This document shows positions 46,189-58,100 of a DNA stretch of 64,000 nt, piece after piece. Numbering within the stretch: position 1 is the stretch's first letter; each line of letters starts with the position of its first letter. The translations under genes were made by a program, and so were the position numbers. The DNA is from Leuctra nigra (taxonomy: Eukaryota > Arthropoda > Insecta > Plecoptera > Leuctridae): positions 18,465,701 through 18,529,700 of the forward strand of contig OW203771.1 of the NCBI GenBank assembly GCA_934045905.1, written 5' to 3'. The notes under the pieces are model-generated. The model ran no database searches. It saw nothing but the letters and a program-made list of their open reading frames with translations, and was not told where the DNA came from.

Positions 46189-46710
46189 CTGCAAGCGCGA
46201 GCGATTTTGCTGCTTTTTGTAGACACTTTTTGCGATACGATTGGAGACGAAATGGGTAGACCAAATTATTTGAAATTTTATTCGTGATTAGATAAAAGAC
46301 AAACTTAGGGTTATCCCTTGGTACATTTTTAATTTTTTGTTTCGTTAATTAGTAATAATTAGTGGATTTTTGGTGAAAAATTAGCTATTTTCTCGTCTCC
46401 CTGGGCGCCGTATAAAATTAAATTTAAAAAATGTGCCAAGTGATAACCCTAAGATTGTCAATTTCATCTAATCGTGATTAAAATTTGAGATCAATTGGTT
46501 TACGGGTTTGGTCTCCAATCGTATCGCAAATTTCATCGTTTTGACCGGTTTTGTTGAATAACCGGCGCCTAATTAAAGATGAAATGAGCAAAAATTAAAA
46601 AGTGCTACTAATATACAATCAGACTGATCATGTGAACATCCTGTAAAAGTTACACTCACTTATGAAACAATTTTTCTCTCTCAATTTTCTAAAACGGCCG
46701 AGCGCTAGTA
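46189..46710 (+). repeat. Repeat R copy upstream of gene B
   Basis: Runs from AAGGTGCTGCAAGCGCGAGC to TTGTTGAATAACCGGCGCC. It contains an internal inverted pair around CGATACGATTGGAGACGAAA. It lies 150 bp upstream of the gene B start, so it may form part of the promoter region. Confidence 0.55.
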
Positions 46711-46811
46711 TCACATTAACTCTTTAAAATTACGAGGACTATTTGACATTAATTTAAAATCTTATAAAACTTAGAAGTATATAGAGCTTTCACACTACAC
46801 TATTCTATTTC

Positions 46812-47040
46812 CCCGGGTTGAAACCTCAGTCCGAACCGAGTCAAGAAATAAAGCGTGTTTACACCTGGGCTGCGATCGAGTAAAATGTTAACTTACAGTG
46901 TCAAGCTTCTCATCTCAATGCTATTACTACGTGTCACCGTGACAAGGAAGTTGTCATTTTACACGATCGCAGCCCTGATCGCCCCGGGTCCAGCCCGCGG
47001 AAACTAAAACCCCAGTCCATCCCTGTGTTTCAACCCGGGG
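46812..47040. mobile_element. CCCGGG-ended element with nested family B MITE
   Basis: Ends CCCCGGGTTGAAAC and GTTTCAACCCGGGG flank a family B MITE at 46867-46975 (GGGCTGCGATCGAGTAAAAT and inverse). Confidence 0.65.
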
Positions 47041-47122
47041 CGAGTTATGGCGGTACTTTTATGGCACTTTCTCTGTGTTTCTTTTGCCTGCACTGCCCAG
47101 GTCAAACCGCGCCACAAATTGA

Positions 47123-48243
47123 TTGAGCGAGCGTAGCGAGCGTCACCACGGTACTCTTATGGCACTTTCTCTGTGTGTTTTTTTTTTTTTTTTTTTTTTG
47201 CCTGCACTGCCCAGGTCAAACCGCACAACCAATCGATCTGAAATTTTGTACACATACTAACGTAATCTATGCGATCCCTGGGATCTTTTCTGAACGGTAT
47301 CCTGTGATTGGTTCAAATTTTATAAAAATTATCTTTCGATTGGTTGGTTTGATCAATTTGAAATTTAGCAAAGTCATTGCAACCAACATTGTACCCAATC
47401 AAAAAAAATTTCAGCCAAATCCTCCAATTGGTTCAAATTTAAAACCATTTTTCCTGTGATTTTTTGAAATTTAAACTGGAACCGATTGACCGACCAACTA
47501 AAAACTTCGCATGGTCATTGGTACCAACATTTAAAGTATTTTTGCCAATTTTCACTCTAATCTGTCGTTATTTTCAAAAGTTTTTGTCATTTTAGGGACA
47601 TTTTGCGTGTTGGCTGTCAAATTCACGGCGACTTCGAATCTACAGTTCAAGGCAAGGTAGTTAGAGCAGAAAGTTTTAAACGATATGAAACTTTTAATGA
47701 CCGTTCAACAGATTGATCTGATATTGTGTACACACACTACATATCATATCATATGGGTGGTCCCAGGTATATTTTTTGAACGAGATCCTGTGATTTTTGA
47801 AAATTAACAAGGAACCGTTCAATCATAAAGGTTTAATCGATCAACTTAAAACTTAGCAAGGATTGGCACCAATATTTTTGGAGATTTTGGAGATTTTTAT
47901 ACAAGTATGTGACGAAACTAAAGAATTAATTGCTTTTAATGACATTCGATAGACATAATTTCGGTTCGAGGTGTTGCGTGTATCCGAATATCTGTCAGTA
48001 ATGAAGTATCGAAATGAATGTTTTCCAGTGCCAATTGAAAATTGATTCTGATTTGCTTTATGAACCAGGTGCTTAGATGCTATTTTAAAGTTTCGATGAA
48101 ACGCATACACTTTTAAGTTGATATCATAATCAATTCAATATGGATGTATATGTTTTCTGTGCGTTGTGTACGCATTTCCGGTTCGAGAATTTGCGCGTAT
48201 CCGTGCTCGCTCATCAACGCGTTACACTGAGCGTTTTCCTAGT
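47123..48243 (+). mobile_element. Helitron-like copy 7
   Basis: Full plus-strand copy ending CGTTTTCCTAGT at 48243. The 80 bp before it (47040-47122) duplicate the first part of the same family, as a remnant of an earlier insertion. Confidence 0.65.
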
Positions 48244-49560
48244 CTAAAATTTTGCACATGTCATACTAACGTAATCTAAGCGGTCTCTTGGATCGTTTTT
48301 GAACGGGATCCTGTGATTGGTTCAAATTGTAAAAAAAATCGTTTGTTGGTCTGATCAATTTGAAATTTTGCAAAGTCATTGCAACCAATATTATTCCCAA
48401 TCTTACAAAGTTTCAACCAAATCCTCCCATTGGTTAAAATTTACAACCACCTATCTTGTGATTTTCAAAATTTCAACTAGAACCGTTTGACCGATCAACT
48501 TAAAACTTTGCATGGTCATTAGGACGAGGTATTTTTTGCCAATTTTCAGACTAATCTGACGTTATCTTCAAAACTTATTGTAATTGAGCGAGCGTAGCAA
48601 GCGTCTCCATTCTGCACTTTTGGACACTTCCTCTGTTTTTTTGTGTGTGTTTGTTAGTTTGGTCCGACGCCACAGGAGGCCAAGTCTTGAAAAAAGCGTT
48701 TTGAAACCGTCTGGCGTTTTCATTGATCAAAACGTAAAAAAGTTGGTTGACGACTATACCTTAGCCTTCAACTACTTTTTTTGGCCTCCAGGTCACAGTT
48801 TTTTCTCAATCGAGCTGAAATTTTGCACACATACTAATATCATTCTAACTTAATCGTGTATAGTTTTTGAGAGCTGCCCTCCTATTGGTCAAAAATTTGA
48901 ATATCTCCTGATTGGTTCAGCCCAATCATTAGATAACGTATGACTTTTTTACAAAGTTTGAACCTGTCAGAATTGATGGTATCGGGAAATTCCAATGCTT
49001 TCTGGATTATTTGATGTACCCATAGTGCTTTCTCAAGTGAATAGATGGCTATTCTCAGTTTCAATGAAACACAATTATTCTTCATGATTGTGTGGATTAT
49101 ATTGCATTTCATAAGCTCCGGATGGGCTATACCAACATAGATATTATATTTTTTCTGATTTTTTTATAACCTCGTTGTTTAGCGCCTTAAACCATAATAT
49201 CTATCTTTTGGATCGTGTTTCACAGTTTTGTTAGAAGCAACGTTTGAGATAGCTCATGTTACATCTCATATTTTACACATCTCCAGCCCAATCGGATAAG
49301 AATTTACAGATTTATTTCTATTTTTAGTGTTTTGAATATCTATTCGTAGAGATTGATGGAGAAGTACCTATCAAATTCATGGTACATTCATTTGTTATTA
49401 AAATTTTCCAAAATCTTTATGGAAAGTTGTGATGAAAATCATTAATGATGTATAGTATAGTTATATAAGCTATCTTTGATTGAATGGATCGTGCTCGATT
49501 GGCGATGTTGCGCGTGTCGGTGCTCGCTCATCAACGCGTTACACAGAGCGTTTTCCTAGT
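48244..49560 (+). mobile_element. Helitron-like internal fragment and copy 8
   Basis: 48244-48583 is internal family sequence without ends. 48584-49560 is a copy from TTGAGCGAGCG to CCTAGT. The copies lie head to tail in the gene A-gene B interval. Confidence 0.6.
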
Positions 49561-49700
49561 TTTAAGGACATTTTGTTCTATAAAATCTTGAAATATTTAC
49601 TAATTATGCCAATAATTTCAAATATTATATCGGATCAGTTCCACCTTGATGCTTCAGTTCCAAGGGCTGTAGCGCAGAGACTTTACAAACGCATATATTT

Positions 49701-50877
49701 GTTTTGTCTGGGGCTTAACGTCGCACTGTTCTGCAGCGAGGCTAATGGCGACGGATGAATGATTATGATAATGATTGGGAGATGATGGTGAAGTGTAGGT
49801 AAAGATGCGAATGTGGGAAGGGGGCGGTCGTGGCCTATTAAGGTACTAGATACCCCTAGAGGGAAAAAACGTGTTTTTGAACTTTCACCCATTTTTAATG
49901 CTGCTACTGGTTCTCTTAAACAAAATAAGAGATAAAACTAAAAAAAATAAAAAAAAAAAATTTAATTACAAATATAATGGTATGCTCTTAACATAGATTG
50001 CTACGGTTGTGGTCAAGCTAGACTAATTTTTTAAACTGAATTGTAATCAGTACACATATGCAAATGTTCTGTGAGACCTAATTTGTTAAAACTGGTATCA
50101 GACAATTTAAAAAAAAATCTTAAAATTTGGCGAATCAATTTACAGTTTTTTTGTTATACAAAAACATACAATTGATTTTTTATTAATTTATCAGAAAAAG
50201 AAACACAATTTTTGGGCTCAACAGAACATGATCATTTGTCCACTCTGAAGAACAAAAAAAAATTATGATTCTAACATGAAATTTGGTATAGTTTTCTCAT
50301 GTTAGAAATTGATAGTAATGTACCAAAATACAGTTTTGAGTAAATAGCAGTTAAACTACACACTACAATGTTCTAGCCATCGAATTGACTGGCTTCATAC
50401 ATTATGCCTTCTACAGCGGTGTTCTTGTCAAAAAGCATTGTCCAAAACGCGTAGATATACACCAATTACAATTGAGAAATTCAAAATTTTTCCGGGCCCA
50501 CAAGGCCCGGACTCACTTTTTCCTGGGAAACCACCCCCAGTCCCCTCATATTATTCGCTCACAAATGTAAAATTTTTCGGCAGAGGATGTAAAACTAAAT
50601 AATTAATTGTAAAATAACCACAAGTCCAATCTGCTCCTGGGTTGGTTTAAAACAAAGATTACAAAACAATTAATAATATAGTGTAAAAATATGAAAATAT
50701 AATATTTTGGGAAGTTCTTGAATTTCTAGGGGTATCTAGTACCTTAAGAGAGTACCTTACCAGCATTTGCCTGTTGATTGAGGGAATACCACGAAAAAAA
50801 CCCAGTCAAGAAGGACGGCCGCGGGAATCGAACCCGGGCCTCCGGAATACAAGTTCAGAGCGTTACCACTCAGCCAA
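49701..50877 (-). mobile_element. tRNA-derived SINE, copy 2, split by a MITE
   Basis: The 3' part (GCGACGTTAAGCCCC, 49701-49841) and the tRNA head (B box GGTTCGATTCCCG near 50830) are separated by a 902-bp insertion. CGCATAT on both sides may be the target duplication. Confidence 0.85.
49842..50743. mobile_element. piggyBac-type MITE (TTAA target)
   Basis: Inverted ends GGTACTAGATACCCCTAGA/TCTAGGGGTATCTAGTACC lie between TTAA at 49838-49841 and TTAA at 50744-50747, the piggyBac target signature. About 900 bp, AT-rich, no transposase. Confidence 0.85.
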
Positions 50878-50884
50878 TCGCATA

Positions 50885-50942
50885 TCAAATCGCACAATAC
50901 GAAGGCTCACTTATCAACGCGGTACACAGAGCGTTTTCCTAG
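50885..50942 (+). mobile_element. Helitron-like 3' terminus only
   Basis: GGCTCACTTATCAACGCGGT, then CGTTTTCCTAGT at 50942. The rest of the element is absent or replaced by the SINE. Confidence 0.5.
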
Positions 50943-52071
50943 TGTAAAATCATTCAGTTAGATCAAAAGCATGCTAAAGCGGCTATCAGTTAGTGAGTTG
51001 AAGACATGAATCCAATGATATTGTGCGCTGATTACAACAGGAAGGATGTTATGAAGGTTGTGGTTTTGATATGAGGAAAACACGAACAAACTGCAGTTAG
51101 GAAGGATGGGAGGAGGGAAGGAAGGGAGGGAAGGAAGGGAGGGAAAAGATAGAAATATCGAACCTCCAGATTTACCTGAATATTTAATGAAGAATTAATA
51201 CATTTCCCATTGATATTATAAAAATATACCTACAGGTACACTCTAGGACTGGAGTCGAGAATATGAAGTGCAGCTAAATTCATTTTGATATTCTTTAAAA
51301 TTTTATATATTTAATAATTTACAAAAATAATTTATACTTACATAAGAGATCATTAAATTACATTTTAAAAACTCAATTGTGCTTTCTCCGAAATAACGCC
51401 GGCTGTTGGCTTGTTTCTTCATATTTCTTCTCAAATCTCTTCTCTTTTAACATCTCATTGAAATTCTCGCCATCTTTGTATATAAATTGCAACCGTCCTT
51501 GCTTCCTTATATATCTTCTAGTCATCCTGTTCCTATCCATTGTTTATCACTCTCTCAAATCATTTCATCAGCTTTCTTCCAATCATGCAATCTCTAACAC
51601 CAACGTTTCCTGGACAACGCATAATAAAAAGACATTTTGATGTTATATATAACATATATCTTACATAATATTCATACGTTATAATATTATACACACGATT
51701 TTATATTAATGAAGTTGAACCTACTTTATGTCTCGTATAGAAATAAGACAAGAACAGAATTAATAATCTTCACGATACATACATCTCTTATGCATTGTAT
51801 TATTTTATAAACTAACTAAAATAACATAAAATATAAAATATAAAATAAAATAAATATCAGCAGGATGAAATATCCCAATCAGCATGATTCATTAGATGAT
51901 AACTACGTAAGCATTTGATTCTATTTTGTAATTATATTTAATTTGTGAAGACATGGCTTTAGAGTCAAATAAAATAATAAGTTAAATAAAAAAATGTTAA
52001 CTAACAATATAATTTTAAGTACCAACTGGTATTCACTGGCACACGATCATGTAAGATGGCGCCACTGACAT
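50943..52071. other. Gene A downstream region
   Basis: AT-rich; holds a GGAAGGGA run at about 51110-51145. It should contain the gene A 3' UTR, but I could not fix a poly(A) signal. Confidence 0.4.
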
Positions 52072-52145
52072 TCAAGCCCACACAGAACTGCTTGGCAGGG
52101 AATATCTTGAAGGCTCGAACTCGTCTTCTGAATCATGCTTCTCAT
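52072..52145 (-). CDS. Gene A exon 9 (C-terminus)
   Basis: DEKHDSEDEFEPSRYSLPSS, then SVWA and TGA, after GATTTCTAG. Short and acidic; it has no counterpart in gene B. Confidence 0.7.
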
Positions 52146-55100
52146 CTAGAAATCATTATAAAACAATTTACTTATCAGTTACTGTCAGAGACAAGTATTA
52201 GGGAAGTCTCTTGAAATGTTATTCTAATTAATTTGTAAATATCAAAACAAATAACAATGATAAGCACACTTATCACCGGAAAATTTTTAAATTTTCATTC
52301 ATAAAAATCAAATTGAAATATCATTGGATATTTTGGCGGGAAAACGACAGGCAACGAGAATCAAGGTTTGTGATGTCATTTCCAAGTCTCCAACAATGTG
52401 TTACCATGGTGATTTCTTTTTTGCCATGGCAATATAGCAGATTGTGAATGAGATGTCATTGTCAACTTTCCTGTTTTAAAATTGCAAGAAATATATAAAT
52501 CTTTGTAAATTAATTCCTTGAAAACTATTCATCTCACAACAAAAATAATACCATCTGTGTTCAGCAACATCTCAAGTTTCATAAAACAAATATTATTTTG
52601 AAATCTAATTTTAAGGAGACTTCCCTATTGTCATATTCGCAATTTGTTTAAATAAATTTGGTTGCTTTCATCGGTTGCAAAGAGGTATTTAAGAGATACG
52701 TGTAAAGACTGTCTTTATGTCTGAAATATCCAGCAATATTACACATTGGCATCATCAATGTATTCTACGTACCAGACAACGCGCTATTCTTGAACACATT
52801 CTGCTTGCATGAACTTGATGGAAGTAGACGTGGACGTTCAGGAACGTAGGCAATCTCCTCGAAAACATCATCGTCACCCATTTCCTTCTCCATCTCTTTT
52901 CTTTGATCACCAGCGAAACTGACACCTGCAAAGAAGAATCATTTTATTTCTTTACGATCACATGATTTATCATTCTTTTCCAAATTACTTTAATATCTAC
53001 AGCGCCGGTTTTAGGGGGTGTGCGACGTGGTCCCCCCGCACAGGGCACCAAAAATTTAAATATTTATTGGTATTATTGTTGCATAAATTTTGTATTTTGT
53101 ATTTGATTTATTTGCAAGAACAATAAAAAATGTATACAAACATTGTTATACATTACATTGTACATTGTCATAATTATTACATTATTAAATAATAAAATCA
53201 ACATATTAAACCACTTACCATACCTAACTGAAAAAATCAAATTAAGAGTCAAGAATTGAACACTATAGAAGGAATGATTGAAAAATTACTATCATTTGTT
53301 GATATAATGGCGATCATATACCTTGTAAGCATTAATTTTAATAATTAAAACTTAATGGATATGGGCACATACAAGCTAAATAGCGTGCCATTTTGAATTT
53401 GTCAAATAATCAAAAGTTGTACAATCCTGTATTATGCAAAAAAGCATCAAATGCAACCTAGATATCCAACAAATTTCCGGGACTATGCGCCCCGAACCCA
53501 CACTGTGCTGGGGGCCCTCCCCTCATAACCCCCAACTTGATTCGGCGAATTTTATCTCTTGAGTGATGGCCGGTGAGGGGGGGGGGGCATTCGTTACCTT
53601 GGCACGGGCACCATTAAGGGGGAGCAATCGATCGACATGTACAAAAAAAAATATTCTTGAAATTACAAGTTCAAAAAACGTTTTCCTACATTTCAACTAT
53701 ATTTAAGTACAACAGACTCATTTAATGTTCTGTAGTTTGCAACTCCAGTCCAACAATGAGTTTTCAATTTTATGTTATCAGAGGATGAACAAAACTTTAA
53801 CATAGGAGGTATAGGAAAATCATTTCGAATTTGGTATATAACTTTTAAAATAGCACACGTTGGTATTGTTTTCAATTTTTTGCCTGATAGTATGTCCATA
53901 TGTCTACCATAAAAAAAGTTTTTTGCTCAAATCTATCGAGACAAAAAAAATAGATCTTCATTTTAGCCTAAAAATGACACGATTTTCTTTTTCCGCCATA
54001 AGATAACATGGGGGAGACAAATCAATTTATCTCAGAAACTGGACACGAGATCAAGAAGTGTTTCATTTTTTCATAGATTGTGTATTGCTTGATTATCAAT
54101 AAGTCACCAAAATTTCAAGTAAATCGGAAACATTGAGGTTATGGTGGTTCTACCTTAAGACCGTTCCTGACTATCTAATAGTTTAGTACAAGAGTCTTAG
54201 AACAAACTAACTCAAAATTTACCTTTTCCAGTCCCCAACTTTTTCTTTACCATGCGGCTGGATGACGGCGCTGGTAGAACAGCCGGCTGTTTGGCGGTGA
54301 TGTTGGTGTCACCATCATCGTAGATGTCGTCTTCATCACCAGACTCTACCTCATTGTGCGTGTACATCACAGCAGGAGACACTAGAAGACAGAGACAACT
54401 TGGAACAGTGTGAGAGTGGGTCGAGTTCAAAGTTACTAAGGTCGGTGACAGGCATAGATGAACCCGCGCTAGCATGGGCCTGGCAATGCTAAACAGGGTT
54501 CATCTTTGACTGTCACCGACCATAGCAGTGTTGGGGAGGAACTAGTTACTATGGAACTAGTTACCGGGAACTAGTTCCTTTTTTTAACAACTTTTAGGGT
54601 AACTTAGTTCCTTTAATTTTAAAGGAACTTAGGAACTAAAAAGTTAATTATGAACTTGGGAACTTATTTTACGTTATTTTTAAGTTCCTTTCGAATAGAC
54701 ATTTAATTTATCATGAATGATGATTAATTTTTTGTGGCTAATTTACCAGATTTCTGAAAATATACTTGTTCCCTTTGTTCACTCAATTTAGAGACCCCGG
54801 TTATTAAAAACACAAAATGTTTTTGGAGGGTAAAGTAACTTAAAAGGAACATAGTTCATATAGGTTACTGTCCAGTTCCTTTATTTGAAAGGAACTAGGA
54901 ACTGGAACTAGTTCATTTTTGCTCAAATGAACTGGAACTGGAACTTGTTCCTTTTTTTAGGAACTTTCCCAACAGTGGTTACTAGTACCTTCTATACTAA
55001 GTTTCTAGCACATGTTAAACGCTGATTTCACAATTCAATTATTTTTGAAATGATACAGTAGGTATTTGTTGTACAAAATATTGTACAGAACTTAACTCCA

Positions 55101-58100
55101 TTTGTTATTATTTTTAATATTATGGGTTCTGAAAGCTTTCACGAAAATTCTATTTTGTTCTTTTGTTATCAACTATTGTTTACGGTCTCAATCAGATAAT
55201 GAAACTAGTGACAAAACAATTTGGCTGGCATAATTTTACCACACATATTTGTAATAATAAAAGAAGCTTCAAGCCTGTGTGAGTACAACTTTAATGAGAT
55301 ATAAACCGGACACCACAGTTATGAAATCAGTTACATAAACGCTATCGTAAACTTACCGATCATACCTCCGCTCTTATTTGGAATGGATGCAGACGACAAT
55401 GTTGATTTTGGAAGTGGAAACGGTGCTCGTTGAGATTGTGGAATGTCCTTACGGTAGTTGTTCTTCATCACCGCTTCCTTGATCTCTACCTCACACATCT
55501 CCACAGACTGTTCAGGCATTGCAGCGACTATTCACATGAAACAACATTCAAGTAAGTGGCAGTTGTTTGTAGAGTAGCACACTTGGCAAAATAAAAAATG
55601 ATCGTGGAACAAATTTGAAAGTCTGCCGGTCATGTACCATAGCAATCAATGATATGATTAAAATGTGAGGTCACCTACTAGAGTGAGACAAGGAGATCGC
55701 TTGGACTGACTTTTGACGAGGGCTGAGTAGTGAGCGTGGCCTTGGAGAGTTTTTTAATCGATTTCTATCAATATCTTTTACCAGTTTAATTGTTAGCAAA
55801 ATAGGGCTTTGTACGAGTATTCAGGACAGTTCAATTAAAATAATTTTATAGTTTGGAATAAGTTATTAGTTTTATTTTGTCCAACAGATGTTTAGTGTCA
55901 TAATTTTACAAATTTTCGGGTACTAAACGTCTGTAGGACAAAGTAAATCTAATAATCCATTGCAAGCTATGGAATTATTTTCATTGAACTGTTCTGAATA
56001 CTCGTACAAGCCTTATTTTGTTAACAATTACATTGGGAAAAGATATTGATAAAAATCGATTAAAAAACTCTTCAAGGTCAAACTCACTACCCAGACGTCG
56101 TAAGTTTTTCAGTCAATCAGATTTATTAACCCAACGGCTGGTGTGTTGGATACCTCGGTTCTCGTTAGATCACCGAGGTTAAGCAACATTGAGCGCGGTC
56201 AGCGATTGGATGGGTGACCATTCAACTCTGCCTTGCCAGGTTGCTGCCGTTGGGCCAGAGAGACTGGGGTGTTTGGGGGTTAGTGTGACGACCTCCCTCC
56301 ACCTGTTATCAGTCTCTCGACGGCGCGGGTTGTGGAGGCTCGTGCTGTGAATGTTACACCGTCCTTCGGAAGGGACGTTAAGCCGTTGGTCCCCTTGGTA
56401 TCTTTCGTCAGGAGTAGGCTACATGCCGGTACCGGGTTTCCTCTCCTCCCTTCTCTATATTACATTCTCACTAGTGGAGCCTCGGTTCTGTTGAGAATAT
56501 AGACTTAATAATTGAGCGAACACTCTTGTTTTGCCGAGTGTACATTGATTTCTTTGTGCGAGACTCGAACATTCTGATTGAATAAGAGGTTAGGTTCTGT
56601 ACCTGCTACTGCATATCGCCCACGCTTGGTAAAGATCATGCAACACAGAACTGCAACGGCGACTACAGCGACGAGAGCAACGCAGACACAAGCAATGCTT
56701 AGGGCAACGAAGAGAGACGGTGCTTCTTCTGTGAAATAAATCATTATTATTTTTCAACATCATACAAAAGATAATGAATATTTTCCAAGTACGATACCAA
56801 TCTTCTGATTTTTCGTATAAATTGATATATCTTGAGTACTACTATTCGAGAAAAACCGCGGTTTCATCTTCAGCAGGGCATTTCAAGCATTAATTTTCAT
56901 ACAAATATCTTTTGTCTTCATGATGATAATGTTCCCGAAACATTGGCATACAAAATACAATAAAGCAAATGTAAATATACTAGTATTACATTGTGAATTA
57001 GGGATTCCTAGAAGTGTATAAAGAGCCAGCAGCCTGCAGGTCTTACCACATATCTATAGATTCACCTCTTAGGTCATACTGTCCAGGTAACATTAGTAGG
57101 GCATACAAAGTACTAAGGCCAGGGTGGATCTACTTGGATTGCTAACCCAAGGCGCAAATAATTTACTTCCGCTAACTATTGATGATTAGCATAACTAATA
57201 CTTGGTCCTCCCCCGGCGTGTACTTGACAGATCCACCTTGAGATAACAATTTATAAAGGAAACTTACCAAGTGTATGTACATTGGAGTCTGAATGTAATG
57301 TTGGATGTTCGATGATTGGACGGCCGATGATGTTGACCACCATCTCCCTCCTGAACTTGTCCGCCATCCCCACATGCGTGACCTCGCACGTGACCTTCTT
57401 GCCATGATCATGCGCAGTGACTTGTCGCCTCATCCTCTGACTCCTCTTCTCGGGATCAATGCTCCAGCGCCATGTGGTGTCGACCAACTCCTCGACCTGT
57501 TGCTCCGGCACTTGCTCGTCTCCCAAGTACCACGTGATATTAGCCGGCGGTCGAATCTCACCAACACTGCAGACGGCTTCCAAAGTGTCACCGACATTCA
57601 AGTCCGTCCTTTCCATATGGAGCGTAATGTCGTTCTTTGGAGGTTCTGTAGACAATGTTTCGCTTAGGCACTGCCATGGAATATCCCCCGGCTGCGTGAC
57701 AACTAAATATGCCTCTCACAGCAAAATTCTTTATACGCAGGTCAGGAGTGCAATCACATAAAATGAGAACTTGCTTGTCACGGTGACAATGACAAGCTTC
57801 TCATCTCAATGTTATTCACGGCCTTCTAGGGTCTTGTCAACGTGACAAGAAAGTTCTCATTTTATGTGATAGCACCCCAGGTTGGACATGGAGGCATGTG
57901 GTTGGAAGATTAGGACTGTGTTGATAGGATGAGATGACATCTGGAACGCGTTAATAATATTAATCTCTAGATCCTACTTACTCGCAATGACCAGATAAGA
58001 TGTAGCACGTCCTTCTCCTGTATCAGTTCCCCTTCCAACTACATCGCAGGAAACCTCGCCGTTGTTGTTCTCCGTCAGGCCAGTTATATTCAAATCACAT

